Shown here one piece after another: positions 9,222 through 17,388 of a stretch of DNA of 64,000 nucleotides. The translations under genes were made by a program, and so were the position numbers. The notes beneath the pieces were generated by a model. That model had not been told where the DNA came from, did no database searches, and was given only the letters and a program-made list of their open reading frames with translations. Source of the stretch: an uncultured Crocinitomix sp. (GTDB lineage: Bacteria > Bacteroidota > Bacteroidia > Flavobacteriales_D > Crocinitomicaceae); contig CAKZON010000076.1 in NCBI GenBank assembly GCA_937136425.1, forward strand, positions 24,123-88,122, in the 5' to 3' direction. Position 1 is the stretch's first letter, and the number at the start of each line of letters is the position of its first letter.

Positions 9222-10583
9222 ATGAAGTACTATAATAATATCTTAGAAACAATAGGAAATACACCGTTGGTGAAGTTGAATAGACTGACAAAGTCACTTA
9301 AAGGAACTTTTTTAGCGAAAGTGGAAACCACAAACCCAGGAAACTCTGTTAAAGATAGAATGGCTTTGAAAATGGTTAAAGATGCCGAAGCGCAAGGTTT
9401 AATTAAACCTGGTGGAACAATTATAGAAGGAACTTCTGGTAATACTGGAATGGGATTGGCTTTAGCGTGTATTGAGTATGGATACAAGTTAGTTTGTGTT
9501 TTAAGCGATAAACAGAGTAAAGAAAAAATGGACATTTTACGTGCCGTTGGAGCTGAGGTTGTTGTTTGTCCAACAAATGTAGAACCTGATGATCCAAGAT
9601 CGTATTATTCTGTGTCTAAAAGATTGGCTGCAGAAACGCCGAACTCTTGGTATGTGAACCAATATGATAATCCTTCTAATGCAATTGCGCATTATGAGCA
9701 AACTGGTCCTGAAATTTGGGGTCAAACTGAAGGGAAAATAACTCATTTTGTTGTTGGAGTAGGTACAGGTGGAACTATTTCAGGAGTTGGAAAATATTTG
9801 AAAGAGCAAAATCCTGATGTTAAAATATTAGGGATAGATACTTATGGTTCTGTATTTAAAAAATATCATGAAACAGGAATTTTTGATGAGAATGAAATCT
9901 ATTCTTACATCACTGAAGGAATTGGAGAAGATATTTTACCAAAAAACGTTGATTTCTCTATCATTGATCATTTTGAAAAAGTAACTGATAAGGATGCCGC
10001 TGTAATGACAAGAAGAATTGCTAAAGAAGAAGGAATCTTCGTTGGTAACTCTGCTGGTTCTGCAATTTCTGGTCTTTTGCAAATGGAAGATATGTTTACA
10101 GAAGATGATGTGGTTGTTGTTTTGTTTCATGACCACGGAAGTCGTTATGTAGGTAAAATGTTTAATGATGATTGGATGCGCGAACGTGGATTTTTAGATG
10201 AAGGATTTAAAAATGCAGCTGATTTAGTTGGGCAACATGGTGATAAAAAATTAGTGACTTGTGGTTCGGAAGAGTTAGTGTCTCACGCCGTGGCAAAAAT
10301 GAAAGAATATAACATTTCGCAAATTCCTGTAACTAAGGATGGAGCAATTGCAGGTTATGTTGATGATTCTCGTTTGTATCAATCAATTATTGAAAATGCA
10401 TCTATTATGGACTCTCCATTGAGCCAAGTTATGCAGCCCGCATTACCCGTTTTACCAGCTAATGCAACACTAGAAGAAATTTCAAAAAATGTGAATAAGC
10501 AAGTTCCTGCTGTATTAATTGACATGGGAGATGGCAAACATCACATTGTAACAAGACATGATTTAATTAACGCAATAGCGTAA
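9222..10583 (+). CDS. Cystathionine beta-synthase (PLP enzyme with CBS domain pair)
   Basis: PLP-dependent beta-replacement enzyme, probably condensing serine and homocysteine to cystathionine; cysteine synthase activity is possible. The catalytic domain (1-320) has the PLP lysine Lys44 in NPGNSVKDR, the substrate loop EGTSGNTGMG and the phosphate-binding GVGTGGTISG. A tandem CBS pair (about 340-453) follows, normally a nucleotide- or S-adenosylmethionine-sensing module. The domain order is that of CBS enzymes without the haem-binding N terminus of the human protein. The stop is immediately followed by the ATG of the next gene. Confidence 0.92.
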   Translation: MKYYNNILETIGNTPLVKLNRLTKSLKGTFLAKVETTNPGNSVKDRMALKMVKDAEAQGLIKPGGTIIEGTSGNTGMGLALACIEYGYKLVCVLSDKQSKEKMDILRAVGAEVVVCPTNVEPDDPRSYYSVSKRLAAETPNSWYVNQYDNPSNAIAHYEQTGPEIWGQTEGKITHFVVGVGTGGTISGVGKYLKEQNPDVKILGIDTYGSVFKKYHETGIFDENEIYSYITEGIGEDILPKNVDFSIIDHFEKVTDKDAAVMTRRIAKEEGIFVGNSAGSAISGLLQMEDMFTEDDVVVVLFHDHGSRYVGKMFNDDWMRERGFLDEGFKNAADLVGQHGDKKLVTCGSEELVSHAVAKMKEYNISQIPVTKDGAIAGYVDDSRLYQSIIENASIMDSPLSQVMQPALPVLPANATLEEISKNVNKQVPAVLIDMGDGKHHIVTRHDLINAIA

Positions 10584-11366
10584 ATGATTGAATTAATAGA
10601 TCAAATGAATCGGACAATCCGCTTGGAACAAACTCCAAAGCGGATTGTTTCTTTGGTCCCTTCTCAAACAGAGTTGCTCTATCATTTAGGATGTGATGAG
10701 CAAACTGTAGGAATCACAAAATTCTGCATTCATCCCAATGAATGGTTCCGAAACAAAACCAGAGTTGGTGGTACAAAAAATGTCAACTTTGAGAAAATTG
10801 CTGCTTTAAAACCAGATTTAATCATTGCGAATAAAGAAGAAAACGCAAAAGAGGATATCGATCGGTTAATGGAATTATATCCGGTTTACATGAGTGATAT
10901 CTTTGATGTAAAGGATGCTTGCCAAATGATTTTGGATGTTGGACAGTTGGTGGGGAAAAAAGAAGAAGCTAATGAAATGATTTCGAAAGTGCAATCCGAT
11001 TTTAATAATTTGCCTCGGTTAAACGGAACGGTGCTATATTTTATTTGGTCAAAGCCGTACATGGTAGTTGGGCCAAATACTTTTATTGGACATATTATTC
11101 AACGTTTAGGACTAACAAATTTGATTGCTGATGCGGATATTCGTTACCAAGAAATTACTCCTGCAGAAATAACAGAACTTAATCCTGATCATATTCTTTT
11201 AAGCTCAGAACCTTTTCCGTTTAAAGAAGAGCATTGCGCCGAATTTCAAGAATTCACAAATGCACAACTTCATTTAGTTGATGGGGAATTGTTTTCTTGG
11301 TATGGTTCACGAATGTTAGAAATGAAACCTTACTTTGATCAATTGAAAAATAGAATTTCAAGCTGA
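10584..11366 (+). CDS. BtuF-like helical-backbone substrate-binding protein without signal peptide
   Basis: 260 residues of the class III periplasmic-binding-protein fold (BtuF/FhuD type): RIVSLVPSQTELLYHLG (20-36), a GGTKNVNFEKIAALKPDLIIAN block, and the long connecting helix around DACQMILDVGQLVGKKEEA. Relatives bind cobalamin, haem or iron chelates for ABC importers. The start has no hydrophobic signal peptide: the first residues are MIELIDQMNRTIRLEQ. The ATG directly abuts the preceding TAA, so the start is well supported and the protein is predicted to be cytoplasmic. No permease or ATPase gene is adjacent. Signal-less members are known in Bacteroidota, but their role is unclear. Confidence 0.8.
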   Translation: MIELIDQMNRTIRLEQTPKRIVSLVPSQTELLYHLGCDEQTVGITKFCIHPNEWFRNKTRVGGTKNVNFEKIAALKPDLIIANKEENAKEDIDRLMELYPVYMSDIFDVKDACQMILDVGQLVGKKEEANEMISKVQSDFNNLPRLNGTVLYFIWSKPYMVVGPNTFIGHIIQRLGLTNLIADADIRYQEITPAEITELNPDHILLSSEPFPFKEEHCAEFQEFTNAQLHLVDGELFSWYGSRMLEMKPYFDQLKNRISS

Positions 11367-11368
11367 GC

Positions 11369-12583
11369 TTAACCTTCAATTTTTACGACCTTTTTATTGA
11401 CTTTGCTAATTAGTAACAATAGAATGCCTATTGCCATTGCGGCACTGCCCGCTAATAATATTATGTTATTATTATACCAGGCTAATCCGCTAAGAATCAA
11501 AGATAATTCGGTAGATATAAAGCCTAAAACAAATGAGACTCCTCCAGCTGTGGTCAATTTAGAGTTTGATAGCCATTGCATTTCAAACATCCATGCTAAA
11601 AACAAAAATGAAATAGAGCCAATAAGGCTCAGGTGTAAGTACGCAAGGATAATAGGTTTATTGAAAAACGCAAAGGATTCAAATAATGGAAGAACAGATG
11701 AGCATTGCAATATCATTTTCAAAGTAAATGATGCAAGAAACACTGTAATGAATAATCGAAGCAGTTTACTTTTTGCTTGAATTAGATTAAACAGGTTGCT
11801 CGGAAGTGATTTAATGAAAAAGAGAAAGGCCGCACCTAGTAATATCGCCGTAACAAATGCAATTACTTTGAAGTAATCAGAAAAACTCATTCCAATTAGA
11901 GAAAGAGAGATGGCTGGAATAACCGCAAAGGTAAAAAGGCGGAAAAACCAAGTTGCGTGCTTTTGATTATAAGGAATTGAATTGTTTTCAAGAAATTTAT
12001 AAAACAAGCCTAAAACTACAAACAGAAACCACCCGTTGTATTGTAAATGAAGAAAGGTATAAACAAAGGATTGGTAAATTTCTGTTCCGCCATGTCCTTT
12101 AGCTGCTAGAATACCAATTCCATAAGGCATTAGGGTAGATAGTATTCCAAAAACAAGCCCTACTTTAATTATACGCAAAGAAACAAGGTTTTTATGAGCA
12201 GATTTTAGTTGTCGCGTATCTTTAATGAAGCGGTATATAAACCAATAGTTTAAGAACTGAAATAACGTAGAAAAAATAATAGAGTAAAGTCCATAACCTT
12301 GCAATGCGAAGGAGATTAGTATTCCTAATGTTACAACTATTGTAAGTTTAAATTGTAAAGAGTAATTGCCTGCTTTTATTCGTTCTTTATCAACATAGAT
12401 ATTGGTTAACAAAAGAATCATAATAGTGTATATCCAACCCTGAAAAGCAATATGCGAATGGGCATGAACAAGGTTCGCATATTCTAAAAAAATAGGAATA
12501 TAGTTTGCCGAACGAAGAAAAGTACCAACAAGAGCTACAATGAAAAGGAAAATCAAACTTATTTTACTCCACTCACTTTTCAT
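11369..12583 (-). CDS. Multi-pass membrane protein resembling haem-copper oxidase subunit I
   Basis: 404 residues with about 12 membrane helices. Conserved-looking histidines lie within helices: His40/His42/His44 in VHAHSHIAFQGW, another in FVYTFLHLQYNGW and one in AYLHLSLIGSISF. That pattern resembles the CcoN/NorB-like fold (haem-copper oxidase subunit I relatives), but the copper-ligand His-His pair was not identified, so a terminal oxidase activity is not claimed. It is 13 bp downstream of the next minus-strand membrane gene and converges with the BtuF-like gene, 2 bp apart. Confidence 0.6.
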   Translation of the reverse strand: MKSEWSKISLIFLFIVALVGTFLRSANYIPIFLEYANLVHAHSHIAFQGWIYTIMILLLTNIYVDKERIKAGNYSLQFKLTIVVTLGILISFALQGYGLYSIIFSTLFQFLNYWFIYRFIKDTRQLKSAHKNLVSLRIIKVGLVFGILSTLMPYGIGILAAKGHGGTEIYQSFVYTFLHLQYNGWFLFVVLGLFYKFLENNSIPYNQKHATWFFRLFTFAVIPAISLSLIGMSFSDYFKVIAFVTAILLGAAFLFFIKSLPSNLFNLIQAKSKLLRLFITVFLASFTLKMILQCSSVLPLFESFAFFNKPIILAYLHLSLIGSISFLFLAWMFEMQWLSNSKLTTAGGVSFVLGFISTELSLILSGLAWYNNNIILLAGSAAMAIGILLLLISKVNKKVVKIEG

Positions 12584-12596
12584 AATGCTGAAGTTA

Positions 12597-13313
12597 CTAT
12601 TTTTCAGAGATTGTAATTCTTACGTAACCCAATTGTGTACAATCATGCGATTTAAAGGATTCTTTTTTCGTGTGTATTGAATCAATCTCAAATAGCAAGT
12701 AATCCGTTTCAGGATTAGGAAAGTCTGCCTTGTCATTTTCTTTTATTTGAATGGCATAACTTTTCTTTTCAGCGGTATTATCTAGTATGAAAACTTTTTT
12801 GTCTTGTCCAAATGAATAGGTTTTGATAATTTTTGCAGTAAAATCTGTGAGCTGTGTAATGTTCGCTGTAGAAATATTTAATTGCAATTTTTCAAAACTG
12901 TTTTTTAATCGATAAAATGCAGCACTAATAAATAGTATTGCAAGAATATTAATTTGCAGTGATACTTGTTTCGTAATAAATCCATTGGTGCTTGATTCAA
13001 AAGTCATTCCAAACGGGAAGGAGATTCCTTGAGAAAAATCAAATAACATAAACGGAGAGTTGGAATAGATTACCAGTTGTAAAATGGACCAAATGAGTAT
13101 TATTAAGTTGCCACCTTTCTTTTTTTTATGAACTAAAAAGAAACTCAATAAGCCCCCTAAACTCAATAAAATTGACCAGAACTCCATCTGATTGAAATAA
13201 CTGAATAAATTAGGGAGAAGTTGAATTAAATTTAATGCGCTTAAGCCAAGTACTACAAAATGTAGGTATTCAGGAATTCCCCAAATTGGTTTTTTTTCAG
13301 CCTTTAATTCCAT
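12597..13313 (-). CDS. Membrane protein of unknown function
   Basis: 238 residues. About four hydrophobic segments occupy the first ~135 residues, followed by a soluble C-terminal domain (about 140-238) containing KVFILDNTAEKKSYAIQIKENDKADFPN. No family was recognised. It lies between the glycosyltransferase gene (27 bp upstream) and the haem-copper-like membrane gene (13 bp downstream) on the minus strand, so the three are probably one transcript. Confidence 0.65.
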   Translation of the reverse strand: MELKAEKKPIWGIPEYLHFVVLGLSALNLIQLLPNLFSYFNQMEFWSILLSLGGLLSFFLVHKKKKGGNLIILIWSILQLVIYSNSPFMLFDFSQGISFPFGMTFESSTNGFITKQVSLQINILAILFISAAFYRLKNSFEKLQLNISTANITQLTDFTAKIIKTYSFGQDKKVFILDNTAEKKSYAIQIKENDKADFPNPETDYLLFEIDSIHTKKESFKSHDCTQLGYVRITISEK

Positions 13314-13340
13314 TTTTTTAGATAATTAATCATTTTGTTA

Positions 13341-14033
13341 TTACCCTAACAACTCAGCATAACGTGCTTTAATTATTTCGGATTTGGCACCTTTTTGGTA
13401 TAATTTGAAAGCCGCGTAATTTGCACGGCTCACTTTTAGCCACGACCGTCCAATGTATTTTCGCGTGCCAATTAAAATGGGTTTATTTATAACAGCTAAT
13501 TGTTTTGTTTTCATCAACTTTTCAATGAGAGGGTATTCTTCCATTATCTGCATCTTTTCGTCATATTTCCCTAAGGCTTCAAAAACACTTTTTCGAATAA
13601 ATAATGATTGATCGCCTCCACGAGAAACCAACCAATAGAATTGAGAAAAAAAGGCATTTAACCTCAACATGAATGGCCCATTCTCAAATTTGCTTTTATA
13701 ACAAACGGCATCAAACCCTTTTTCTAAAAAAGTTTTGCCATCCTCGTAAAATTCTTTTGGCGGAAGAGTATCAGCATGAACAAAATAGAGGATGTCATGC
13801 TTTGCAATTTTAGCTCCTTCATTCATCTGCTTAGCGCGCGAACATTCGCAAGTAATGGTTTTTACCCCTAAGTTTTTAGCCAGTTCAAGGGTGTTGTCAT
13901 CACTGCCACCATCTACTACAATTATTTCAATGTTTTGATTTTCAGACGTAAGTAATCGCTCAAGTAATCGTCCAAGAACTTGCGACTCATTTAGAGTTGG
14001 TATAATTATAGTTATATTCACTTTATTAGACAT
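13341..14033 (-). CDS. Family 2 glycosyltransferase, TIGR04283-like
   Basis: Cytoplasmic GT-A glycosyltransferase of 230 residues. It has the opening strand ITIIIPTLNES, the nucleotide-binding VVDGGSDDNT, the metal site HADT (in YFVHADTLPP) and a downstream GGDQSLF. The overall layout matches the short TIGR04283 family. Acceptor unknown. I start it at 14033 (MSNKVNITIII): the longer option at 14060 adds residues not seen in the family and would overlap the divergent gene. A near-match -7 box for the minus strand (TAAACATA on the plus strand at 14061-14068) lies inside the divergent gene and agrees with the shorter start. Confidence 0.85.
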   Translation of the reverse strand: MSNKVNITIIIPTLNESQVLGRLLERLLTSENQNIEIIVVDGGSDDNTLELAKNLGVKTITCECSRAKQMNEGAKIAKHDILYFVHADTLPPKEFYEDGKTFLEKGFDAVCYKSKFENGPFMLRLNAFFSQFYWLVSRGGDQSLFIRKSVFEALGKYDEKMQIMEEYPLIEKLMKTKQLAVINKPILIGTRKYIGRSWLKVSRANYAAFKLYQKGAKSEIIKARYAELLG

Positions 14034-14047
14034 TAAACTTAACAAAA

Positions 14048-14788
14048 ATGCTGAAGCCATTAAACATACTTACAACAATTCTTTTTTTAGCGATTTTTTT
14101 TAATTCCACGGCACAAGAACATCTGAAACATGAAAAATGGACCGCCCTGCTTACAAAGTACGTTGACGTAGAAGGTCATGTGAATTATGCAGGGTTTAAA
14201 AAGGATGAGGCAGCCTTGGATGAATATCTTGCTGTTCTGAGCGCAAATCATCCGCAAGACATTTGGGACAAAGATGATGTATTGGCATTTTGGATTAATG
14301 CTTACAATGCTTTTACTGTAAAATTAATTGTGAAAAACTATCCTGTTAAGTCGATTAAAGAGTTGGGCGGAGCTATTTATAAAGTAAACACCCCATGGGA
14401 TATTAAGTTTATTAAAATTGGAGATGAAGTATATGATTTAAACAATATTGAACATGGTATTATTAGAAAAGAGTTTTCTGAACCGCGCATTCATTTTGCT
14501 GTTAATTGTGCATCCGTTTCTTGTCCAAGGTTAAGAAATGAAGCTTTTGTTGGAAGTAGAATTGAAGAACAATTAGAGGATCAGGCTAGGTATTTCATTA
14601 ATAATTCTGCAAAGAATAAAATCACTAAAAAATGTGCAGAGCTGTCTAAAATATTTACATGGTTTAAAGGTGACTTTACTGCAAACGGAGGTACTGTTGA
14701 AGACTTCATTAATAAATATTCAGAAATTAAAATTACTAAAAAGACCAGAGGAAAATCTTTGGACTATGATTGGAATCTGAATGAATAG
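14048..14788 (+). CDS. Exported DUF547 protein
   Basis: 246 residues with a signal peptide (MLKPLNILTTILFLAIFF ... STAQ) and a DUF547 domain recognised from FWINAYNAFTVKLIV and the Cys-containing block HFAVNCASVSCPRLRNEAF. DUF547 proteins are widespread exported proteins of unknown activity; the two cysteines could form a disulphide in the periplasm. Its start codon is only 14 bp from that of the divergent glycosyltransferase. Confidence 0.88.
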   Translation: MLKPLNILTTILFLAIFFNSTAQEHLKHEKWTALLTKYVDVEGHVNYAGFKKDEAALDEYLAVLSANHPQDIWDKDDVLAFWINAYNAFTVKLIVKNYPVKSIKELGGAIYKVNTPWDIKFIKIGDEVYDLNNIEHGIIRKEFSEPRIHFAVNCASVSCPRLRNEAFVGSRIEEQLEDQARYFINNSAKNKITKKCAELSKIFTWFKGDFTANGGTVEDFINKYSEIKITKKTRGKSLDYDWNLNE

Positions 14789-14828
14789 ATACTAGCAACA
14801 CAATGCTAGCTAAGAGCATTCAAAAGTG

Positions 14829-14836
14829 TATGTTTG
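14829..14836 (+). promoter_or_regulatory. Candidate Bacteroidota -7 box (TATGTTTG)
   Basis: Exact TAnnTTTG match 22 bp before the rlmF ATG, in the 70-bp gap after the DUF547 gene. No clear -33 box. Confidence 0.45.
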
Positions 14837-14858
14837 TATAAAATATACATGCAGTTGA

Positions 14859-15809
14859 ATGTCAGATAAAAAAAAACATCCCAAAGAGAAGTCAAGATTA
14901 CATCCGCGTAATAAAAACAGGATGCGTTATGATTTTGAAAAATTGCAGGAAAACTGCGAAGCCCTACAACCATTTGTGCGCTTAAATGCTTATGATGATT
15001 TGTCTATAGATTTTGCAGATCCTAAAGCAGTAAAAGCATTAAACCAAGCCATTTTAAAATATCATTATCGAATTGATTTTTGGGAAATTCCGGCTGACTT
15101 TTTGTCACCGCCCATTCCTGGTAGAGCGGATTATATTCATTATATAGCTGACCTATTAGGTGGAACCAATTTTGGTAAAATCCCAAGAGGAGAAAAAATA
15201 AAATGTCTTGATATTGGCGTAGGTGCAAATTGCATTTATCCGTTGATTGGGGTGACAGAATATGGTTGGTCTTTTATAGGATCGGATATAGATCATAAAG
15301 CAATTACATCTGCAAGTAAAATAGTTGCAAAAAATACAAATCTAAAAGGGAAAGTGGATTGCAGAGTTCAACAAAATCCTAAAGACTTTTTTTATGGAGT
15401 ATTAAAGAAGGATGAATTGGTTGATATCACAATTTGTAATCCTCCATTCCATGCCTCTGCAAAAGATGCCCAAAAAGGAACTGCAAGAAAATTAAAAAAC
15501 CTTAATCAGAAAAAAGGTGTGCTTAATTTTGGTGGACAAAGTAATGAGTTATGGTATGAAGGTGGAGAAAAAAGATTTGTAGGAAATATGATTCGGGAAA
15601 GTAAAAAGTTTGCCGAGAACTCATTTTGGTTTACAAGTTTAGTATCAAAACAGTCCAACTTAAAATCTTTTTACAATATTTTGGATGAAGTTGGTGCTGT
15701 AAAAGTTGAAACAATTTCAATGGGACAAGGAAACAAATCAAGCCGAATTCTTGCTTGGACTTTTCTGCCAAAAGAAGAACAAAAACTGTGGAAGAAAGAA
15801 CGGTGGTAG
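14859..15809 (+). CDS. rlmF: 23S rRNA (adenine(1618)-N6)-methyltransferase
   Basis: Transfers a methyl group from S-adenosylmethionine to N6 of A1618 in 23S rRNA. 316 residues with a basic start (KKKHPKEKSRLHPRNKNRMRYDF). The S-adenosylmethionine-binding strand is CLDIGVGANCIYPLIG (about 107-122), the acidic strand follows in FIGSDIDHKAI, and the catalytic motif NPPFHAS is near residue 193. The extended N- and C-terminal regions match the RlmF family rather than generic N6-adenine methylases. It has its own upstream box and no obvious operon partner. Confidence 0.95.
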   Translation: MSDKKKHPKEKSRLHPRNKNRMRYDFEKLQENCEALQPFVRLNAYDDLSIDFADPKAVKALNQAILKYHYRIDFWEIPADFLSPPIPGRADYIHYIADLLGGTNFGKIPRGEKIKCLDIGVGANCIYPLIGVTEYGWSFIGSDIDHKAITSASKIVAKNTNLKGKVDCRVQQNPKDFFYGVLKKDELVDITICNPPFHASAKDAQKGTARKLKNLNQKKGVLNFGGQSNELWYEGGEKRFVGNMIRESKKFAENSFWFTSLVSKQSNLKSFYNILDEVGAVKVETISMGQGNKSSRILAWTFLPKEEQKLWKKERW

Positions 15810-15815
15810 TTTTTT

Positions 15816-15914
15816 AGACAAAAGACAAAAGATAAAAGACAAAAGATACAGTTACGCAATCAATACATTATAAATTGAACATTGCTAATTGATAATTACA
15901 CATTGATAATTGAA
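15816..15914 (+). repeat. Short degenerate intergenic repeats (GACAAAA heptads, then ATTGATAATT-like)
   Basis: At 15817-15848 a 7-bp unit repeats: GACAAAA twice, then GATAAAA, GACAAAA and a partial GATA. From about 15872 to 15914 a second low-complexity tract repeats variants of ATTGATAATT (ATTGCTAATTGATAATT, CATTGATAATTG). The tract fills the gap between rlmF and the DUF3010 gene and ends next to the latter's start codon. Confidence 0.7.
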
Positions 15915-15917
15915 AAA

Positions 15918-16331
15918 ATGAAAGTTTTAGGTATATCACTTGAAGGAAGCACAGTTATTTTTAGTGCATTGGAAAAACAAGGAGATCAAATAATTGACTT
16001 GTCTGCTAATTTTAAAAAGATGGAATTAAAGGATCATTTAGATTCGCAGGAGGTTAAAATACTATGTGGTAAATTACATATGCTCTTTGATGAAGGTCAG
16101 TTTGATAAAATTGGAATCATAAAAAGAGGAATGAAAGGGCGATTTGCGGCATCATCAATCACCTTTAAAATTGAAGGATTAATTCAATTGTATCCACCAG
16201 TAGAAATTGATTTTGTTGCATCCGCTACGTTGAGCGCCTACTTCAAGAAGAATACGAATTCAGTTGTGCCAAAGTACAGTTATCAAAAAGCAGCCAATGG
16301 GTTGGCTTTTTATCTTTTAAATAAAGCATAG
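15918..16331 (+). CDS. DUF3010 family protein
   Basis: 137 residues, starting at MKVLGISLEG (15918) rather than at the first ATG (15882), because the family begins with this strand and the upstream codons lie in the low-complexity repeat. Family pattern: the opening strand, DEGQFDKIGIIKRGMKGRFAASSITFKIEG and a final helix. The fold looks RNase H/RuvC-like, but I see no complete acidic active site, and the function is unknown. The next gene begins 22 bp downstream, so it may be co-transcribed with the epimerase. Confidence 0.75.
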   Translation: MKVLGISLEGSTVIFSALEKQGDQIIDLSANFKKMELKDHLDSQEVKILCGKLHMLFDEGQFDKIGIIKRGMKGRFAASSITFKIEGLIQLYPPVEIDFVASATLSAYFKKNTNSVVPKYSYQKAANGLAFYLLNKA

Positions 16332-16353
16332 TTTAATTCCTTTTATCAATCAT

Positions 16354-17388
16354 ATGCAAATGACTTCATTAGTTACGGGAGGAGCAGGTTTTATAGGTTC
16401 ACACGTGGTTAACCATTTAATTGAAATGGGGCACCGTGTAATCGTTTTAGATGACTTGTCTGGAGGTGTAATTGAAAACATTCATTCAGAAGCTGAGTTC
16501 TGCAAAGGCAGCATCACAGATGTATTTTTGGTGAATGGATTATTTGAAGCATACCAATTTGATTATGTTTATCATTTAGCGGCTTATGCAGCTGAGGGCT
16601 TAAGTCATTTTATTCGAAGGTTTAATTATCAAAACAACCTTATTGGCAGTATTAATCTTATAAACGCCGCGGTTAATTTTAAAGTCAAACGTTTTGTTTT
16701 TACTTCGTCAATTGCTGTATACGGCACCAATGAATTACCATTGATTGAAACACAAAATCCAAATCCAGAAGATCCTTATGGAATTGCAAAATATGCGGTA
16801 GAAATGGATTTACGTAATGCGCACGAAATGTTTGGACTGAATTACACGATTTTCCGCCCACATAACGTGTATGGCCCTAATCAAAATATTAATGACAAAT
16901 ACAGAAATGTAGTCGGTATTTTTATGAACCAAATATCAAAGAATTTGCCGCTAACTGTATTTGGAGATGGTGAGCAAAGCCGCGCTTTTTCTTATATAGA
17001 TGATGTAGCACCATATATTGCAGAGTCTGTTCATTTAAAAGCTGCAGAAAATGAGGTCTTTAATATTGGTGGAGGAGTTGCGTTTACTGTGAATACTTTG
17101 GCCTCTCAAGTAATGAAAGCTATGGAGGCAGAAGTTGAACTGTCCTATTTAGAGGAACGAAATGAGGTTGTGCATGCTTATTCTAGTCATGAAAAATTTA
17201 AGCGTATTTTCAACCCCGAATTAGAAACCAATTTAGACAATGGTTTGGAGAAAATGGCGTTTTGGGTAAAATCTAAACTAAAAAGTCCCCAACTAGTAAA
17301 AAGTAGTAAAATGAAAGGAAATGGAGCTCAATTTCCAGATATAGAAATTGAAAAAAATCTACCAAACTCATGGAAAAACAACCGCTAG
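16354..17388 (+). CDS. NAD-dependent sugar epimerase/dehydratase (UDP-glucose 4-epimerase-like)
   Basis: Extended short-chain dehydrogenase of 344 residues that modifies nucleotide sugars. The NAD-binding motif VTGGAGFIGSHV is near residue 7, the catalytic YGIAK (Tyr-x3-Lys) near residue 145, the preceding Ser is in FTSSIAVYG, and the substrate-side motif FRPHNVYGPNQN follows. The C terminus has an ~50-residue extension beyond the usual domain. Its last 19 bp overlap the start of the following glycosyltransferase, so the two are translationally coupled and probably act on the same glycan. Confidence 0.9.
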   Translation: MQMTSLVTGGAGFIGSHVVNHLIEMGHRVIVLDDLSGGVIENIHSEAEFCKGSITDVFLVNGLFEAYQFDYVYHLAAYAAEGLSHFIRRFNYQNNLIGSINLINAAVNFKVKRFVFTSSIAVYGTNELPLIETQNPNPEDPYGIAKYAVEMDLRNAHEMFGLNYTIFRPHNVYGPNQNINDKYRNVVGIFMNQISKNLPLTVFGDGEQSRAFSYIDDVAPYIAESVHLKAAENEVFNIGGGVAFTVNTLASQVMKAMEAEVELSYLEERNEVVHAYSSHEKFKRIFNPELETNLDNGLEKMAFWVKSKLKSPQLVKSSKMKGNGAQFPDIEIEKNLPNSWKNNR

